A stretch of DNA of 64,000 nt, from the NCBI RefSeq assembly GCF_014851905.1, contig NZ_JACVAQ010000001.1, forward strand, positions 2,418,001-2,482,000, given 5' to 3'. This document shows, piece after piece, positions 44,171-53,208 of the stretch (positions are counted from its first letter, which is position 1; every line of letters starts with the position of its first letter). The position numbers and the translations under genes were made by a program. This DNA is from Pseudomonas sp. PDM14 (GTDB lineage: Bacteria; Pseudomonadota; Gammaproteobacteria; Pseudomonadales; Pseudomonadaceae). Below the pieces are notes generated by a model, which was not told where the DNA came from, ran no database searches, and saw only the letters and a program-made list of their open reading frames with translations.

Positions 44171-44941
44171 ATGGCACTGGCCAAACGCATCATCCCCTGT
44201 CTCGACGTCGACAACGGTCGCGTGGTCAAGGGCGTGCAGTTCGAGAACATCCGCGACGCCGGTGACCCGGTGGAAATCGCCCGTCGCTACGATGAGCAGG
44301 GTGCCGACGAGATCACCTTCCTCGACATCACCGCCAGCGTCGACGGCCGCGACACTACGCTGCACACCGTCGAGCGCATGGCCAGCCAGGTGTTCATCCC
44401 GCTCACCGTCGGCGGTGGCGTGCGCACCGTGCAGGACATCCGCAACCTGCTCAATGCCGGCGCGGACAAGGTCTCGATCAACACCGCCGCGGTGTTCAAT
44501 CCCGAGTTCGTTGGCGAGGCCGCGCAGCGCTTTGGCTCGCAGTGCATCGTCGTCGCCATCGACGCGAAGAAGGTCTCGCTGCTGGGTGAAACCCCGCGCT
44601 GGGAAATCTTCACCCACGGCGGGCGCAAGCCGACCGGCCTCGACGCCGTGCTCTGGGCGAAGAAGATGGAAGACCTCGGCGCTGGTGAGATCCTCCTGAC
44701 CAGCATGGATCAGGACGGCGTGAAGAGCGGCTACGACCTCGGCGTGACCCGCGCCATCAGCGATGCCGTGGGCATTCCGGTGATCGCCTCGGGCGGTGTC
44801 GGCAACCTCGAGCACCTGGCCGCGGGCATCATCGAAGGGCACGCCTCGGCGGTGCTTGCCGCGAGCATCTTCCACTTCGGTGAATACACCGTGCCGGAGG
44901 CCAAGGCCTACATGGCCAGCCGCGGTATCGTCGTGCGCTGA
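44171..44941 (+). CDS. hisF: Imidazole glycerol phosphate synthase cyclase subunit HisF
   Basis: 256 residues. [20 protein letters not shown] contains the first catalytic Asp; the second is in LLTSMDQDG. HisF joins ammonia to PRFAR, giving imidazole glycerol phosphate and AICAR. The ATG at 44171 has GAGAGAAG upstream; an earlier start would add 11 residues lacking homology. Last gene of the operon, closed by a terminator. Confidence 0.95.
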   Translation: MALAKRIIPCLDVDNGRVVKGVQFENIRDAGDPVEIARRYDEQGADEITFLDITASVDGRDTTLHTVERMASQVFIPLTVGGGVRTVQDIRNLLNAGADKVSINTAAVFNPEFVGEAAQRFGSQCIVVAIDAKKVSLLGETPRWEIFTHGGRKPTGLDAVLWAKKMEDLGAGEILLTSMDQDGVKSGYDLGVTRAISDAVGIPVIASGGVGNLEHLAAGIIEGHASAVLAASIFHFGEYTVPEAKAYMASRGIVVR

Positions 44942-44959
44942 GCCACACCCGCGTCGCCG

Positions 44960-44985
44960 AAACGCCCGCCTTGCGCGGGCGTTTT
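44960..44985 (+). terminator. Intrinsic terminator of the his operon
   Basis: AAACGCCCGC and GCGGGCGTTT form a 10 bp stem with a short loop, ending in TTTT 19 bp past the hisF stop. Confidence 0.85.
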
Positions 44986-45206
44986 GCATGCTGCCGGGCG
45001 CGTTCGCCGGGGCGGCGGCTTCTGGTTCGCTTCTTGCCTCTGCAGTGGGTCTTGCGACATCGCCGGTTCGCCGTGACGCAGTTCCCGTGCGCCGCAGCGT
45101 CGGCCTGGCATCATCGACGGCCACGCCTGTGGGCCGTTTCGGTGCGCTGGTCCTCGCCAGTGGGCGGATGTCGCCAATTCCCACTCAATTCTGGAGCTGT
45201 ACCGCA

Positions 45207-45962
45207 ATGCTGAAAAATCTGCGCAAGGTGCTTTTTCTCGGCGTGCTGTTCGTGGCCGGCGCTGCAAGGGCTGAGTTGAGCGAGGACTACAAGGTGGTCC
45301 TGCTCACCGAAAACTTCCCGCCCTTCAACATGGCCATCGACGACAAGAACTTCGCCCGCGACGAAGGCATCGATGGCATCAGTGCTGACCTGGTGCGTGA
45401 AATCTTCAAGCGTGCCGGCATCGGCTACACCCTCAGCCTGCGCTTCCCCTGGGACCGCATCTACCGCCTGACCCTGGACAAGCCGAGCTACGGCCTGTTC
45501 TCCACCACCTTCACCGAGGAGCGCAAGCCGCTGTTCAAGTGGGTCGGTCCGCTGGCCAAGAGCGAGTGGGTGCTGATGGCCCCGCCGGGCAGCACGATCA
45601 AGGTCGCCAGCCTGGCTGACGCCGCCAAGTACAACATCGGCGCGTACAAGAACGACGCGGTCAGCCAGCACCTGGAAAGCAAGGGCCTGAAACCGCTGAA
45701 CTCGCTGCGGGATCAGGAGAACGTGGCCAAGCTGATGTCCGGCAAGATCGACCTGTGGGCCACCACCGACCCGGTCGGCCGCTACCTGGCGCGCCAGGAA
45801 GGCGTCAGCGGCATGCAGATCGTCCTGCGCTTCAACGCTGCCGAACTGTACCTGGCGCTGAACAAGGACACCCCGGACGAGGTGGTCGAGCGCTTGCAGA
45901 AAGCCCTCGATACCCTGCGCGCCGAAGGCTACGTCGAGCAGATCACCAACAACTACCTGTAA
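45207..45962 (+). CDS. Family 3 solute-binding protein (first of a tandem pair)
   Basis: 251 residues with a signal peptide cut after AARA (residue 22). The start of the mature part, VVLLTENFPPFNMA, and the body match periplasmic polar-amino-acid-type binding proteins. No permease or ATPase gene is adjacent, so it is an orphan that may serve a distant transporter or a sensor. It is closely similar along its length to the next gene, showing tandem duplication. ATG at 45207 with GGAG upstream. Confidence 0.83.
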   Translation: MLKNLRKVLFLGVLFVAGAARAELSEDYKVVLLTENFPPFNMAIDDKNFARDEGIDGISADLVREIFKRAGIGYTLSLRFPWDRIYRLTLDKPSYGLFSTTFTEERKPLFKWVGPLAKSEWVLMAPPGSTIKVASLADAAKYNIGAYKNDAVSQHLESKGLKPLNSLRDQENVAKLMSGKIDLWATTDPVGRYLARQEGVSGMQIVLRFNAAELYLALNKDTPDEVVERLQKALDTLRAEGYVEQITNNYL

Positions 45963-45972
45963 CGCGGTTGAT

Positions 45973-45999
45973 GGTCACCGCGCGGACGGCGTGGTGACC
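45973..45999 (+). terminator. Intercistronic hairpin between the paired binding-protein genes
   Basis: GGTCACCGCGC and GCGTGGTGACC form an 11 bp stem (one G-U pair) with a 5 nt loop, 10 nt after the first stop. With no T run it may be a transcript stabiliser or partial terminator. Confidence 0.4.
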
Positions 46000-46171
46000 G
46001 ATCCGCACCGAATCGCGCCGATCTCCTATCCTGTGCAGAGGTCGGCGGTGCTTCGTGATAACCTTCGGCGCCCTCGACCCGGCACCCGCGCGCGCATGCG
46101 CCGAGGCCCCGGTCGGCTGACGGTCGAGCCAGCCCCGGGCTCCCGTTCCTCAGACGCAAAGGTAAAGGAAT

Positions 46172-46933
46172 ATGACGTTGAAACGCTTGATGCTGGTCCT
46201 GGCTGGTGCCGGTCTGCTGTTCTCCTCGCTGGCGCGCGCCGAGCTGGACCCGAACTACTCGGTGGTGCTGATGACCGAGAACTTCCCGCCCTACAACATG
46301 GCCACCAACGGCAAGAACTACGCCCGCGAAGAGAACCTCAACGGCATCGCCGTGGAAGTGGTGCGGGAAATGTTCAACCGCGCCGGCATCAAGTACAACA
46401 TGACCCTGCGCTTCCCCTGGGCGCGCATCTACAAGCTGGCGCTGGACAAGGCCAACCACGGAGTATTCGTCGCCGCGCGTCTGCCGGAGCGGGACAAGCT
46501 GTTCAAGTGGGTCGGCCCGATCGGTCCGGATGACTGGGTGATGCTGGCCAGAGCGGACAGCACCATTACCCTCAACAGCCTGGAAGACGCCAAGAAGTAT
46601 CGCGTCGGTGCCTACAAGGGCGATGCCATCGCCGAGCACCTGGCCAAGGAAGGGCTGGAAGCCGTCACCGCGTTCCGCGATCAGGAAAACGCCCTGGCCC
46701 TGCGCGATGGCAACATCGACCTGTGGGCCACTGGTGACCCCGCCGGCCGCTACCTGGCCAAGCAGGAAGGTGTGACCGGTCTGAAGACCGTGCTGCGCTT
46801 CGACAGCGCCGAGCTGTTCCTCGCCCTCAACCCGGATACCCCGGACGAAGTGGTCGAGCGCCTGCAGAAGGCCCTCGACGCGCTGCGCAAGGAAGGCTTC
46901 GTCGACAAGGTGCAGCAAAGCTACCTGGAGTGA
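46172..46933 (+). CDS. Family 3 solute-binding protein (second of a tandem pair)
   Basis: 253 residues with a signal peptide cut after LARA (residue 23). VVLMTENFPPYNMA and most of the body repeat the first copy, including DTPDEVVERLQKALD near the C-terminus. The segment naming the ligand pocket differs (VFVAARLPERDK versus LFSTTFTEERK), so specificity may have diverged. A separate ribosome site (AAAGGAA) precedes its ATG after a 209 bp gap. Confidence 0.83.
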   Translation: MTLKRLMLVLAGAGLLFSSLARAELDPNYSVVLMTENFPPYNMATNGKNYAREENLNGIAVEVVREMFNRAGIKYNMTLRFPWARIYKLALDKANHGVFVAARLPERDKLFKWVGPIGPDDWVMLARADSTITLNSLEDAKKYRVGAYKGDAIAEHLAKEGLEAVTAFRDQENALALRDGNIDLWATGDPAGRYLAKQEGVTGLKTVLRFDSAELFLALNPDTPDEVVERLQKALDALRKEGFVDKVQQSYLE

Positions 46934-46961
46934 TTCAGGCCGGTTGGCGATTCGGTTGCGC

Positions 46962-46990
46962 AAAAAAGCCCGGGCATGCCCGGGCTTTTT
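46962..46990. terminator. Bidirectional intrinsic terminator
   Basis: AAAAAGCCCGGGC and GCCCGGGCTTTTT form a near-perfect palindrome between the convergent binding-protein and ctpA genes; A and T runs on both sides serve both strands. Confidence 0.9.
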
Positions 46991-47005
46991 CATGGTTGGC
47001 GCTTA

Positions 47006-48319
47006 TCAGTCGCCGCGGGTCACGCTCAGCCCCTTGAGCAGGTTGAGCGCCTGGCTGAGCTGGTAGTCGTCGTCCTGCGGGCGCGGCTTGCCGGCGGCCT
47101 TCTTGCTGCTGGGTTTGTCCTCGCCGCCGTTGCCGTTGCCGAGGTGGCCGGCGAGGTCGGCTTCCTTGATGTTCTCGTTGTCGGTCTCGCGGGTCAGCTT
47201 GGCGCGTGCCACCTCGATGTCCGGCACGATGCCCTGGGCCTGGATCGAGCGGCCCTTGGGCGTGAAGTACAGGGCGGTGGTGATCTTCAGCGCGCGGTCG
47301 TTGTTCAACGGCAGCACGGTCTGCACCGAGCCCTTGCCGAAACTGTCGGTGCCCATCAGCACGCCACGCTTGTGATCCTGCAGGGCGCCGGCGACGATCT
47401 CCGAGGCCGAGGCACTGCCGCCGTTGATCAGTACCACCAGCGGCACGCCTTCGCTGGCGTCGGCCGGGTTGGCGTTGAAGCGCAGCTCGGAGTTGGCGAT
47501 GCGACCCTCGGTGTAGACGATCAGGCCCTTGGTCAGGAAGTGGTCGGCCACTTCGACCGCGGACTGCAACACGCCGCCCGGGTTGTTGCGCAGGTCCAGG
47601 ACCAGGCCGCGCAGCTTCTTGCCCTCGTTGTCCTTCTTCAGCTTGGTCAGGGCCTTGCCGACTTCCTCGCCGGTGTTGATCTGGAACTGGGTGATGCGGA
47701 TGTAGCCGTAGCCGCTTTCCAGCAACTGGCTCTTCACGCTCTTGACCTTGATCACCGCGCGCTCGAGCTGCACATCGAACGGCTTGCCGCCTTCGCGCAC
47801 CAGGGTCAGGTCGATCTTGCTGCCGGCCTTGCCGCGCATCTTCTCCACCGCTTCCATCAGCGACAGGCCCTTGGTCGGCTGGCCGTCGATCTTCACGATC
47901 AGGTCGCCCGGCTGCACACCGGCGCGCGAGGCGGGGGTGTCGTCGATCGGCGTGACCACCTTGATGAAGCCGTCTTCGGTGCCGACCTCGATACCCAGGC
48001 CGCCGAACTCGCCGCTGGTGCTTTCCTGCAGCTCGGCGAAGGCTTCGGGTTCGAGGTAGGCGGAGTGCGGGTCGAGGTTGCTGAGCATGCCCTTGATCGC
48101 ATTTTCCAGCAGGGTCTTGTCATCCACGGGTTCGACATAGGCCGCCTTGATGCGATCCATCACCTCGGCAAAGGTGCGCAGCTCGTCGAGCGGCAGCGGC
48201 GCCTTGCCGCTATCCGTCGCCGTGGCAGGCGCAGGCTCCGGGGCGGCCAGCGCGGCGGGACTGCCGAGCAGCAGGCCGAGGGCCAGGGCCAGAGGGGTGA
48301 GACGACGGAAATGCGGCAT
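47006..48319 (-). CDS. ctpA: Carboxy-terminal processing protease CtpA (S41)
   Basis: 437 residues. A signal peptide (cut near ALA, residue 25) precedes a PDZ domain (FGGLGIEVGTEDGF onward) and the S41 catalytic domain with Ser in GGSASASEI and Lys in DSFGKGSVQT. In P. aeruginosa CtpA works with the lipoprotein LbcA to degrade peptidoglycan cross-link hydrolases. The C-terminal tail is Lys/Gly-rich. The ATG at 48319 is chosen because the signal peptide starts there; the open frame extends 50 residues further without protein character. Confidence 0.92.
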   Translation of the reverse strand: MPHFRRLTPLALALGLLLGSPAALAAPEPAPATATDSGKAPLPLDELRTFAEVMDRIKAAYVEPVDDKTLLENAIKGMLSNLDPHSAYLEPEAFAELQESTSGEFGGLGIEVGTEDGFIKVVTPIDDTPASRAGVQPGDLIVKIDGQPTKGLSLMEAVEKMRGKAGSKIDLTLVREGGKPFDVQLERAVIKVKSVKSQLLESGYGYIRITQFQINTGEEVGKALTKLKKDNEGKKLRGLVLDLRNNPGGVLQSAVEVADHFLTKGLIVYTEGRIANSELRFNANPADASEGVPLVVLINGGSASASEIVAGALQDHKRGVLMGTDSFGKGSVQTVLPLNNDRALKITTALYFTPKGRSIQAQGIVPDIEVARAKLTRETDNENIKEADLAGHLGNGNGGEDKPSSKKAAGKPRPQDDDYQLSQALNLLKGLSVTRGD

Positions 48320-48350
48320 GTACTGACTCCCGGAAAATAGAAAATCGCGC

Positions 48351-49604
48351 TTATCCCTGCGCGCGGCACCACTGTGCAGGATCGCTCGGTCGGCCCTGCT
48401 GGCGTATGGCGAAGTACAACGCCGGCGTGTCCTGCCCACCGCTGGTGCCGACGGTGGCAATCGATTCACCGGCCTTGACGATGTCGCCGGCCTCTTTCAG
48501 CAGGCTCTGGTTATGGCCGTAGAGGCTCAGGTAACCGTTGCCATGGTCGAGAATGACGAGAAGCCCGGCACCGCGCAACCAGTCGGCGAACACCACGCGC
48601 CCGCCATGAACGGCGCGCACCTGGGCACCAGCGCTGGCGCCGATCAGCACGCCGTCCCACTTGCTACGAACGTCGCCGTTGCGGGGGGTTCCATATCGTG
48701 CAACCAGGCGACCGTCGACCGGCCAGGGCAACTTGCCCTTGGCACTGGCGAATGGCCCCCCGTAGGACGCGCCGGCACTGGATACCAATGGGCCGCTGCT
48801 GTTCTTGGCAGCGCCCGGATTGCGCGGCTGTTGCTGCTGTTGCGCCAGCTGCTGTGCCTGACGTCGCGCCTCTTCCGCTTCGCGGGCCTGGCGGGCGAGG
48901 GTTTCCTCGATGGTCTGCAGCACGCGGCCCAGCTCGGCTTGTTCTTGCTGGCGGGCTTTGAGTTTCTGGTCGCGCGCCTTGAAGTCGCTGTTGAGCTTGG
49001 CCAGCGCCTGCTGACGCTCCTTGCGCACGGCGGCGAGTTCGTCGCGGCGGCTGTCGAGCATGTCCTTCTGTTCCAGCAGCTGATTTTTCTGGCTGGCGAT
49101 ATCGTTTTCGACGTTGGCCAGCTGGCGCAGGGTTTCGTTGAAAGTCGCCAGCTGGGCGACACGGGCCTGGCCGAGGTAGTCGTAGTAGGTGAGGGTGCGT
49201 GAGAATTTTTCCGGCTGCTGCTGGTTGAGCAGCAGGCGCAGCGGCTCCTGCTGGCCGCCCTGGTAGGCTGCGCGGGCCTGGATGCCGATCAGTCGCTGTT
49301 GTTCAACGCGCGATTGCTGGAGTTTTTTTTTCTCCTGATCGAGGCGCTGCAGCTCTTCCTCGCTCTTGTTCATCTCCTGCTGCAGGCCTTTGACCTGCTT
49401 CTCCAGCTGGCCCATCTCGGTCTCGGTGCGCTTGAGATCCTTCTGCACGCCGGACTTTTCCTTCTGCAGCTGCTCGAGCAGCTTTTTCAGCTCGGCGACG
49501 TCGGCCTTGGCGGCATTCAGCTGCTTTTGCGCATCGGCTTTTTCATCGGCGAACGCCGGGGTGATCAGGCAGGTCAGGAGAAGGAGGGCGAGGGCGCGAA
49601 ACAT
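48351..49604 (-). CDS. EnvC-like murein hydrolase activator (degenerate M23/LytM)
   Basis: 417 residues. A signal peptide (cut after AFA, residue 19) and long coiled coils (about 20-120 and 155-260) precede a C-terminal LytM domain. Zinc ligands of active M23 enzymes are missing: WDGVLIGA stands where HxxxD is expected and ALYFAIR where HxHxxI is expected. That matches EnvC, which activates amidases at the septum and is not itself a peptidase. It is 31 bp from ctpA, an arrangement common in Proteobacteria together with gpmI. Confidence 0.85.
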   Translation of the reverse strand: MFRALALLLLTCLITPAFADEKADAQKQLNAAKADVAELKKLLEQLQKEKSGVQKDLKRTETEMGQLEKQVKGLQQEMNKSEEELQRLDQEKKKLQQSRVEQQRLIGIQARAAYQGGQQEPLRLLLNQQQPEKFSRTLTYYDYLGQARVAQLATFNETLRQLANVENDIASQKNQLLEQKDMLDSRRDELAAVRKERQQALAKLNSDFKARDQKLKARQQEQAELGRVLQTIEETLARQAREAEEARRQAQQLAQQQQQPRNPGAAKNSSGPLVSSAGASYGGPFASAKGKLPWPVDGRLVARYGTPRNGDVRSKWDGVLIGASAGAQVRAVHGGRVVFADWLRGAGLLVILDHGNGYLSLYGHNQSLLKEAGDIVKAGESIATVGTSGGQDTPALYFAIRQQGRPSDPAQWCRAQG

Positions 49605-49682
49605 GGGCTGTGCAGCACCTATGCGGAGGGTCGGCCTAGTATGCCTAAAAAAGCCGGAGCAAGCTGCAGGCTGTGCGTCACA

Positions 49683-49715
49683 ACTGCGCAGCCGGATGAG
49701 CGCCGGCTGCGCAGT
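49683..49715 (-). terminator. Perfect hairpin after gpmI
   Basis: ACTGCGCAGCCGG and CCGGCTGCGCAGT form a 13 bp perfect stem with a 7 nt loop, 6 bp past the gpmI stop. The following minus-strand bases are TGTGACG, not a T run. Confidence 0.55.
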
Positions 49716-49721
49716 GGCTGA

Positions 49722-51257
49722 TCAGCCGAGGGTGACGATGCTGGTGCCGCTCATCTCGTCGGGGATCGGCATGCCCATCAGGGTCAGCAGGGTCGGTGCC
49801 ACGTCGGCGAGCACGCCGCCTTCGCGCAGGCTGACCGCACGCTTGCCGACATAGATGAAGGGCACCGGCTCGCAGGTGTGCGCGGTGTGCGCCTGACCGG
49901 TGCACTCGTCTTCCATCTGCTCGACGTTGCCGTGGTCGGCGGTGATCAGTGCTTCGCCGCCAACCTTGTCCAGCGCCGCGACGATACGGCCGACGCAGGC
50001 ATCCAGGCATTCCACGGCGGCCACGGCGGCAGAGAACACGCCGGTGTGGCCGACCATGTCGCCGTTGGCGTAGTTGACGATGATCACGTCGTAGCGCTGG
50101 TTTTCGATGGCGTCGACGATCTTGTCGGTGACCTCCGGCGCGCTCATCTGCGGTTGCAGGTCGTAGGTGGCGACGTTTGGCGACGGGATGAGGATGCGCT
50201 CCTCGCCAGCGAAGGGCTCTTCGCGGCCGCCAGAGAAGAAGAAGGTGACGTGGGCGTACTTCTCGGTCTCGGCGATGCGCAGCTGGGTCTTGCCGTTGTT
50301 GGCCAGGTACTCGCCGAGCACGTTGGTCAGCGGCGCCGGCTTGAACGCGCTGGGCGCCGGGATGCTCGCCGCGTACTGGGTGAGCATGACGAAGCCGGCC
50401 AGTTGCGGGGTGCGGGCGCGGGCGAAGTCCTTGAATTCGGTCTCGACGAAGGCGCGGGTGAGCTCGCGGGCGCGGTCGGCGCGGAAGTTCATGAACACCA
50501 CGGCGTCGCCGTCTTCGACGCGGACGGCCTCGCCGATGGTGGTGGCCTTGACGAACTCGTCGCTCTCGCCACGCGCGTAGGCGGCCTGCAGGCCTTCGAC
50601 GGCGCTGGTGGCGTTGAACTGGCCATTGCCGTCGACGATCAGGTTGTAGGCCTGCTCGACGCGGTCCCAACGGTTGTCGCGGTCCATGGCAAAGTAGCGA
50701 CCGATCAGGCTGGCGACGCGACCCTTGCCGAGGCCGGCGAAGGTGCTGTCGAGCAGCTCGATGGAGGCCTGGGCGCTTTTCGGCGGTGTATCGCGGCCGT
50801 CGAGGAAGGCATGCAGGTAGATCTTCTCGGCGCCGCGCTGAGCGGCCAGTTCGGCCATGGCGACCAGGTGATCCTGGTGGCTGTGAACGCCGCCGTCGGA
50901 GAGCAGGCCGAGGATGTGCACGGCCTTGCCGGCGCCGACGGCCTGGTCCACCGCGCGGGTGATCTCGGCATTTTCGAAGAACTCGCCGTCACGGATCGCC
51001 TTGGTCACCCGGGTGAAGTCCTGGTACACCACGCGGCCGGCGCCGAGGTTCATGTGGCCGACTTCGGAGTTGCCCATCTGCCCGTCCGGCAGGCCGACAT
51101 CCATGCCGCTGCCGGAGATCAGGCCGTGCGGCTGGGTCGCGCGCAGGTGATCGTAGACCGGGGTGTGGGCGGCGTAGATGGCGTTGTATTCGGGGGTGTC
51201 GCTGTGGCCGAAGCCGTCGAGGATGATCAGGACCAGGGGTTTGGGCGTGGCGCTCAT
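49722..51257 (-). CDS. gpmI: 2,3-bisphosphoglycerate-independent phosphoglycerate mutase GpmI
   Basis: 511 residues, full length. [12 protein letters not shown] supplies metal ligands, and the phospho-serine is in [26 protein letters not shown] gives the second metal site. It interconverts 3- and 2-phosphoglycerate in glycolysis. The ATG at 51257 starts the alkaline-phosphatase fold; the extra 23 residues upstream are not homologous. Confidence 0.96.
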   Translation of the reverse strand: MSATPKPLVLIILDGFGHSDTPEYNAIYAAHTPVYDHLRATQPHGLISGSGMDVGLPDGQMGNSEVGHMNLGAGRVVYQDFTRVTKAIRDGEFFENAEITRAVDQAVGAGKAVHILGLLSDGGVHSHQDHLVAMAELAAQRGAEKIYLHAFLDGRDTPPKSAQASIELLDSTFAGLGKGRVASLIGRYFAMDRDNRWDRVEQAYNLIVDGNGQFNATSAVEGLQAAYARGESDEFVKATTIGEAVRVEDGDAVVFMNFRADRARELTRAFVETEFKDFARARTPQLAGFVMLTQYAASIPAPSAFKPAPLTNVLGEYLANNGKTQLRIAETEKYAHVTFFFSGGREEPFAGEERILIPSPNVATYDLQPQMSAPEVTDKIVDAIENQRYDVIIVNYANGDMVGHTGVFSAAVAAVECLDACVGRIVAALDKVGGEALITADHGNVEQMEDECTGQAHTAHTCEPVPFIYVGKRAVSLREGGVLADVAPTLLTLMGMPIPDEMSGTSIVTLG

Positions 51258-51338
51258 AAAAGCTGGCTCGCTGTGCATGGGTCGAAAGAGGTCGCGCATT
51301 TTACGGCCAATGGCCTGCGGCGTCACCGCTGTGCGGGC

Positions 51339-51366
51339 TTGGCCGACCTGCGGGGCTGTGTATACT
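51339..51366 (+). promoter_or_regulatory. Promoter of the rhodanese-grxC-secB genes
   Basis: TTGGCC, a 16 bp spacer and TATACT stand 32 bp upstream of the rhodanese ATG in the divergent gap with gpmI. Confidence 0.5.
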
Positions 51367-51397
51367 GGCCGGCATTTTACCGCTCTGGAACCCCGCG

Positions 51398-51811
51398 ATG
51401 TTGGCCCACCTGATTGAATTTGCCACTAACCACTATGTATTGACCGGTTGCTTCGCCGTTCTGCTGGTATTGCTGATCGTCACCGAATTGCGCAAGGGCG
51501 GCAAAAGCCTGTCCAGCCGCGAGCTCACTGCGCTGGTCAACAGCGAGCAGGGCGTGGTGCTGGATATCCGCAACGCCAAGGATTTCTCTGCCGGCCATAT
51601 CGTCGGCGCGATCAACATCCCGTTCGACAAGGTCGCCGCGCGCACCAGCGAGCTGGAAAAGCACAAGGCCAAGACCATCATCGTGGTCGACGCCATGGGG
51701 CAGCACGCTGGTGGTGTCGCGCGTGACCTGAAGAAAGCCGGCTTCACCGCGGCCAAGCTCGGCGGCGGCATCGCCACCTGGCGCGGCGACAACCTGCCCG
51801 TAGTCAAGTGA
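51398..51811 (+). CDS. Membrane-anchored rhodanese-like protein lacking the active cysteine
   Basis: 137 residues. An N-terminal membrane helix (12-29) leads to a rhodanese domain (40-135). In active enzymes the loop begins with Cys; here it reads [11 protein letters not shown], with Asp98 where Cys is expected, so sulfur transfer is unlikely. YibN-type proteins of this shape stand next to grxC and secB in many gammaproteobacteria. The protein is possibly linked to membrane protein export; this is inference from neighbours. Confidence 0.8.
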   Translation: MLAHLIEFATNHYVLTGCFAVLLVLLIVTELRKGGKSLSSRELTALVNSEQGVVLDIRNAKDFSAGHIVGAINIPFDKVAARTSELEKHKAKTIIVVDAMGQHAGGVARDLKKAGFTAAKLGGGIATWRGDNLPVVK

Positions 51812-51812
51812 C

Positions 51813-52067
51813 ATGCAGCCGGTTGTGGTTTACTCCAGCGCCTGGTGCCCTTACTGCATCCGCGCCAAGCAGCTGCTGAGCAATAAAGGCGTGGCCTTCG
51901 AGGAGATCAGTGTCGATGGCCAGCCGCAGGTCCGCGCCGAAATGGTCCGCAAGGCCGGGCGCACTTCGGTGCCGCAGATCTGGATCGGCGAGCGCCATGT
52001 CGGTGGCTGCGATGACCTGTTCGCCCTTGAGCGCGCCGGCAAGCTGGATGCGCTGCTCAACGCCTGA
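51813..52067 (+). CDS. grxC: Glutaredoxin GrxC
   Basis: 84 residues with the dithiol site CPYC (12-15), the cis-Pro in TSVPQIWIG and GGCDDL for glutathione binding. It reduces disulfides with glutathione. It begins 1 bp after the rhodanese stop, so the two are coupled. Confidence 0.95.
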   Translation: MQPVVVYSSAWCPYCIRAKQLLSNKGVAFEEISVDGQPQVRAEMVRKAGRTSVPQIWIGERHVGGCDDLFALERAGKLDALLNA

Positions 52068-52103
52068 ACCCTTTCAGTAACCCAGTAACAAGAAGACTTT
52101 GCC

Positions 52104-52580
52104 ATGACCGAACAAGCAAACAACGGCGCCGCCCAGGCCGAACAGGGCCCTCAGTTCTCCCTGCAGCGCATCTATGTGCGCGATCTGTCCTTCGAAGCGC
52201 CGAAGAGCCCGGAAATCTTCCGTCAGGAGTGGACCCCGAGCGTCGCGCTGGATCTCAACACCCGTCAGAAGCCGCTGGAAGGTGACTTCCACGAAGTCGT
52301 GCTGACCCTGTCCGTCACCGTGAAGAACGGCGAAGAAACCGCCTTCATCGCCGAAGTGCAGCAGGCCGGTATCTTCCTGATCAAGGGTCTGGACGCCGCG
52401 TCCATGAGCCACACCCTTGGCGCTTTCTGCCCGAACCTGCTGTTCCCGTACGCCCGTGAGGCGCTGGACAACCTCGTCACCCGCGGCTCGTTCCCGGCGC
52501 TGATGCTGGCTCCGGTGAACTTCGATGCCCTGTACGCCCAGGAGCTGCAGCGCATTCAGGGTGCCCAGGCCGAAGCCTGA
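52104..52580 (+). CDS. secB: Protein-export chaperone SecB
   Basis: 158 residues. [20 protein letters not shown] and [12 protein letters not shown] identify SecB, which keeps precursor proteins unfolded for SecA. Length and both surfaces are normal. It ends at a bidirectional terminator. Confidence 0.96.
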   Translation: MTEQANNGAAQAEQGPQFSLQRIYVRDLSFEAPKSPEIFRQEWTPSVALDLNTRQKPLEGDFHEVVLTLSVTVKNGEETAFIAEVQQAGIFLIKGLDAASMSHTLGAFCPNLLFPYAREALDNLVTRGSFPALMLAPVNFDALYAQELQRIQGAQAEA

Positions 52581-52594
52581 GCCATCCCGACATG

Positions 52595-52623
52595 AAAAAG
52601 CGCCCCGCGGGGCGCTTTTTTTA
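52595..52623. terminator. Bidirectional terminator between secB and trmL
   Basis: AAAAAGCGCCCC and GGGGCGCTTTTT form a 12 bp stem with runs of A and T on each side. Confidence 0.92.
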
Positions 52624-52639
52624 TGGCCGCAAAGCGGCC

Positions 52640-53101
52640 TTACTCCATGCAGAAACCATTCTGTCGCCAGGCCTCGTATACAGTCACGGCAACGGCGTTG
52701 GACAGGTTCAGGCTGCGGTTTCCCGGGCGCATCGGCATGCGCAGACGCTGTTCGTCGGGAATCTGCTCAAGAACTTCGGCAGGCAAGCCGCGACTCTCTG
52801 GGCCGAACAGCAGCAAATCGCCGCGCCGAAACTGCATCTGTGCGTAGCTGTGGCTGGCTTTTGTGGTGAATGCCAATATCCTGTCACTGGAAGTTTGTGT
52901 GATACAGTCAGCCAATGAATGGTGGCGTTTTAATGTCGCGTATTCGTGGTAGTCCAGCCCGGCACGGCGCAAGCGTTTGTCATCCAGCTCGAAACCCAGC
53001 GGCTCGATCAGGTGTAACTGACAGCCGGTGTTGGCACAAAGGCGAATGATGTTGCCGGTATTCGGGGGAATCTCGGGCTGGAACAGGACGACATGAAACA
53101 T
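52640..53101 (-). CDS. trmL: tRNA (cytidine/uridine-2'-O-)-methyltransferase TrmL
   Basis: 153 residues, SPOUT fold. [18 protein letters not shown] near the start and [19 protein letters not shown] at the end form the trefoil knot. [11 protein letters not shown] is the SAM-binding turn. It methylates the wobble ribose of tRNA-Leu. Divergent from the pilus locus. Confidence 0.94.
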   Translation of the reverse strand: MFHVVLFQPEIPPNTGNIIRLCANTGCQLHLIEPLGFELDDKRLRRAGLDYHEYATLKRHHSLADCITQTSSDRILAFTTKASHSYAQMQFRRGDLLLFGPESRGLPAEVLEQIPDEQRLRMPMRPGNRSLNLSNAVAVTVYEAWRQNGFCME

Positions 53102-53208
53102 TGACGTGGCTCAGGGAGAGGGCTCGGGACAACATTCTACAGTGCGCCGCCATCCACTGTTGCCCTCGGGCATTGTGGGGCGGGGTCAGCAAGGGGAACG
53201 CGCTTTTG

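Noticed and set aside
53101..53208. Longer mshI start at 53101 giving 340 residues
   Set aside because: The added residues are unlike MshI/PilM and cover the trmL promoter region; actin-fold similarity begins after 53230.
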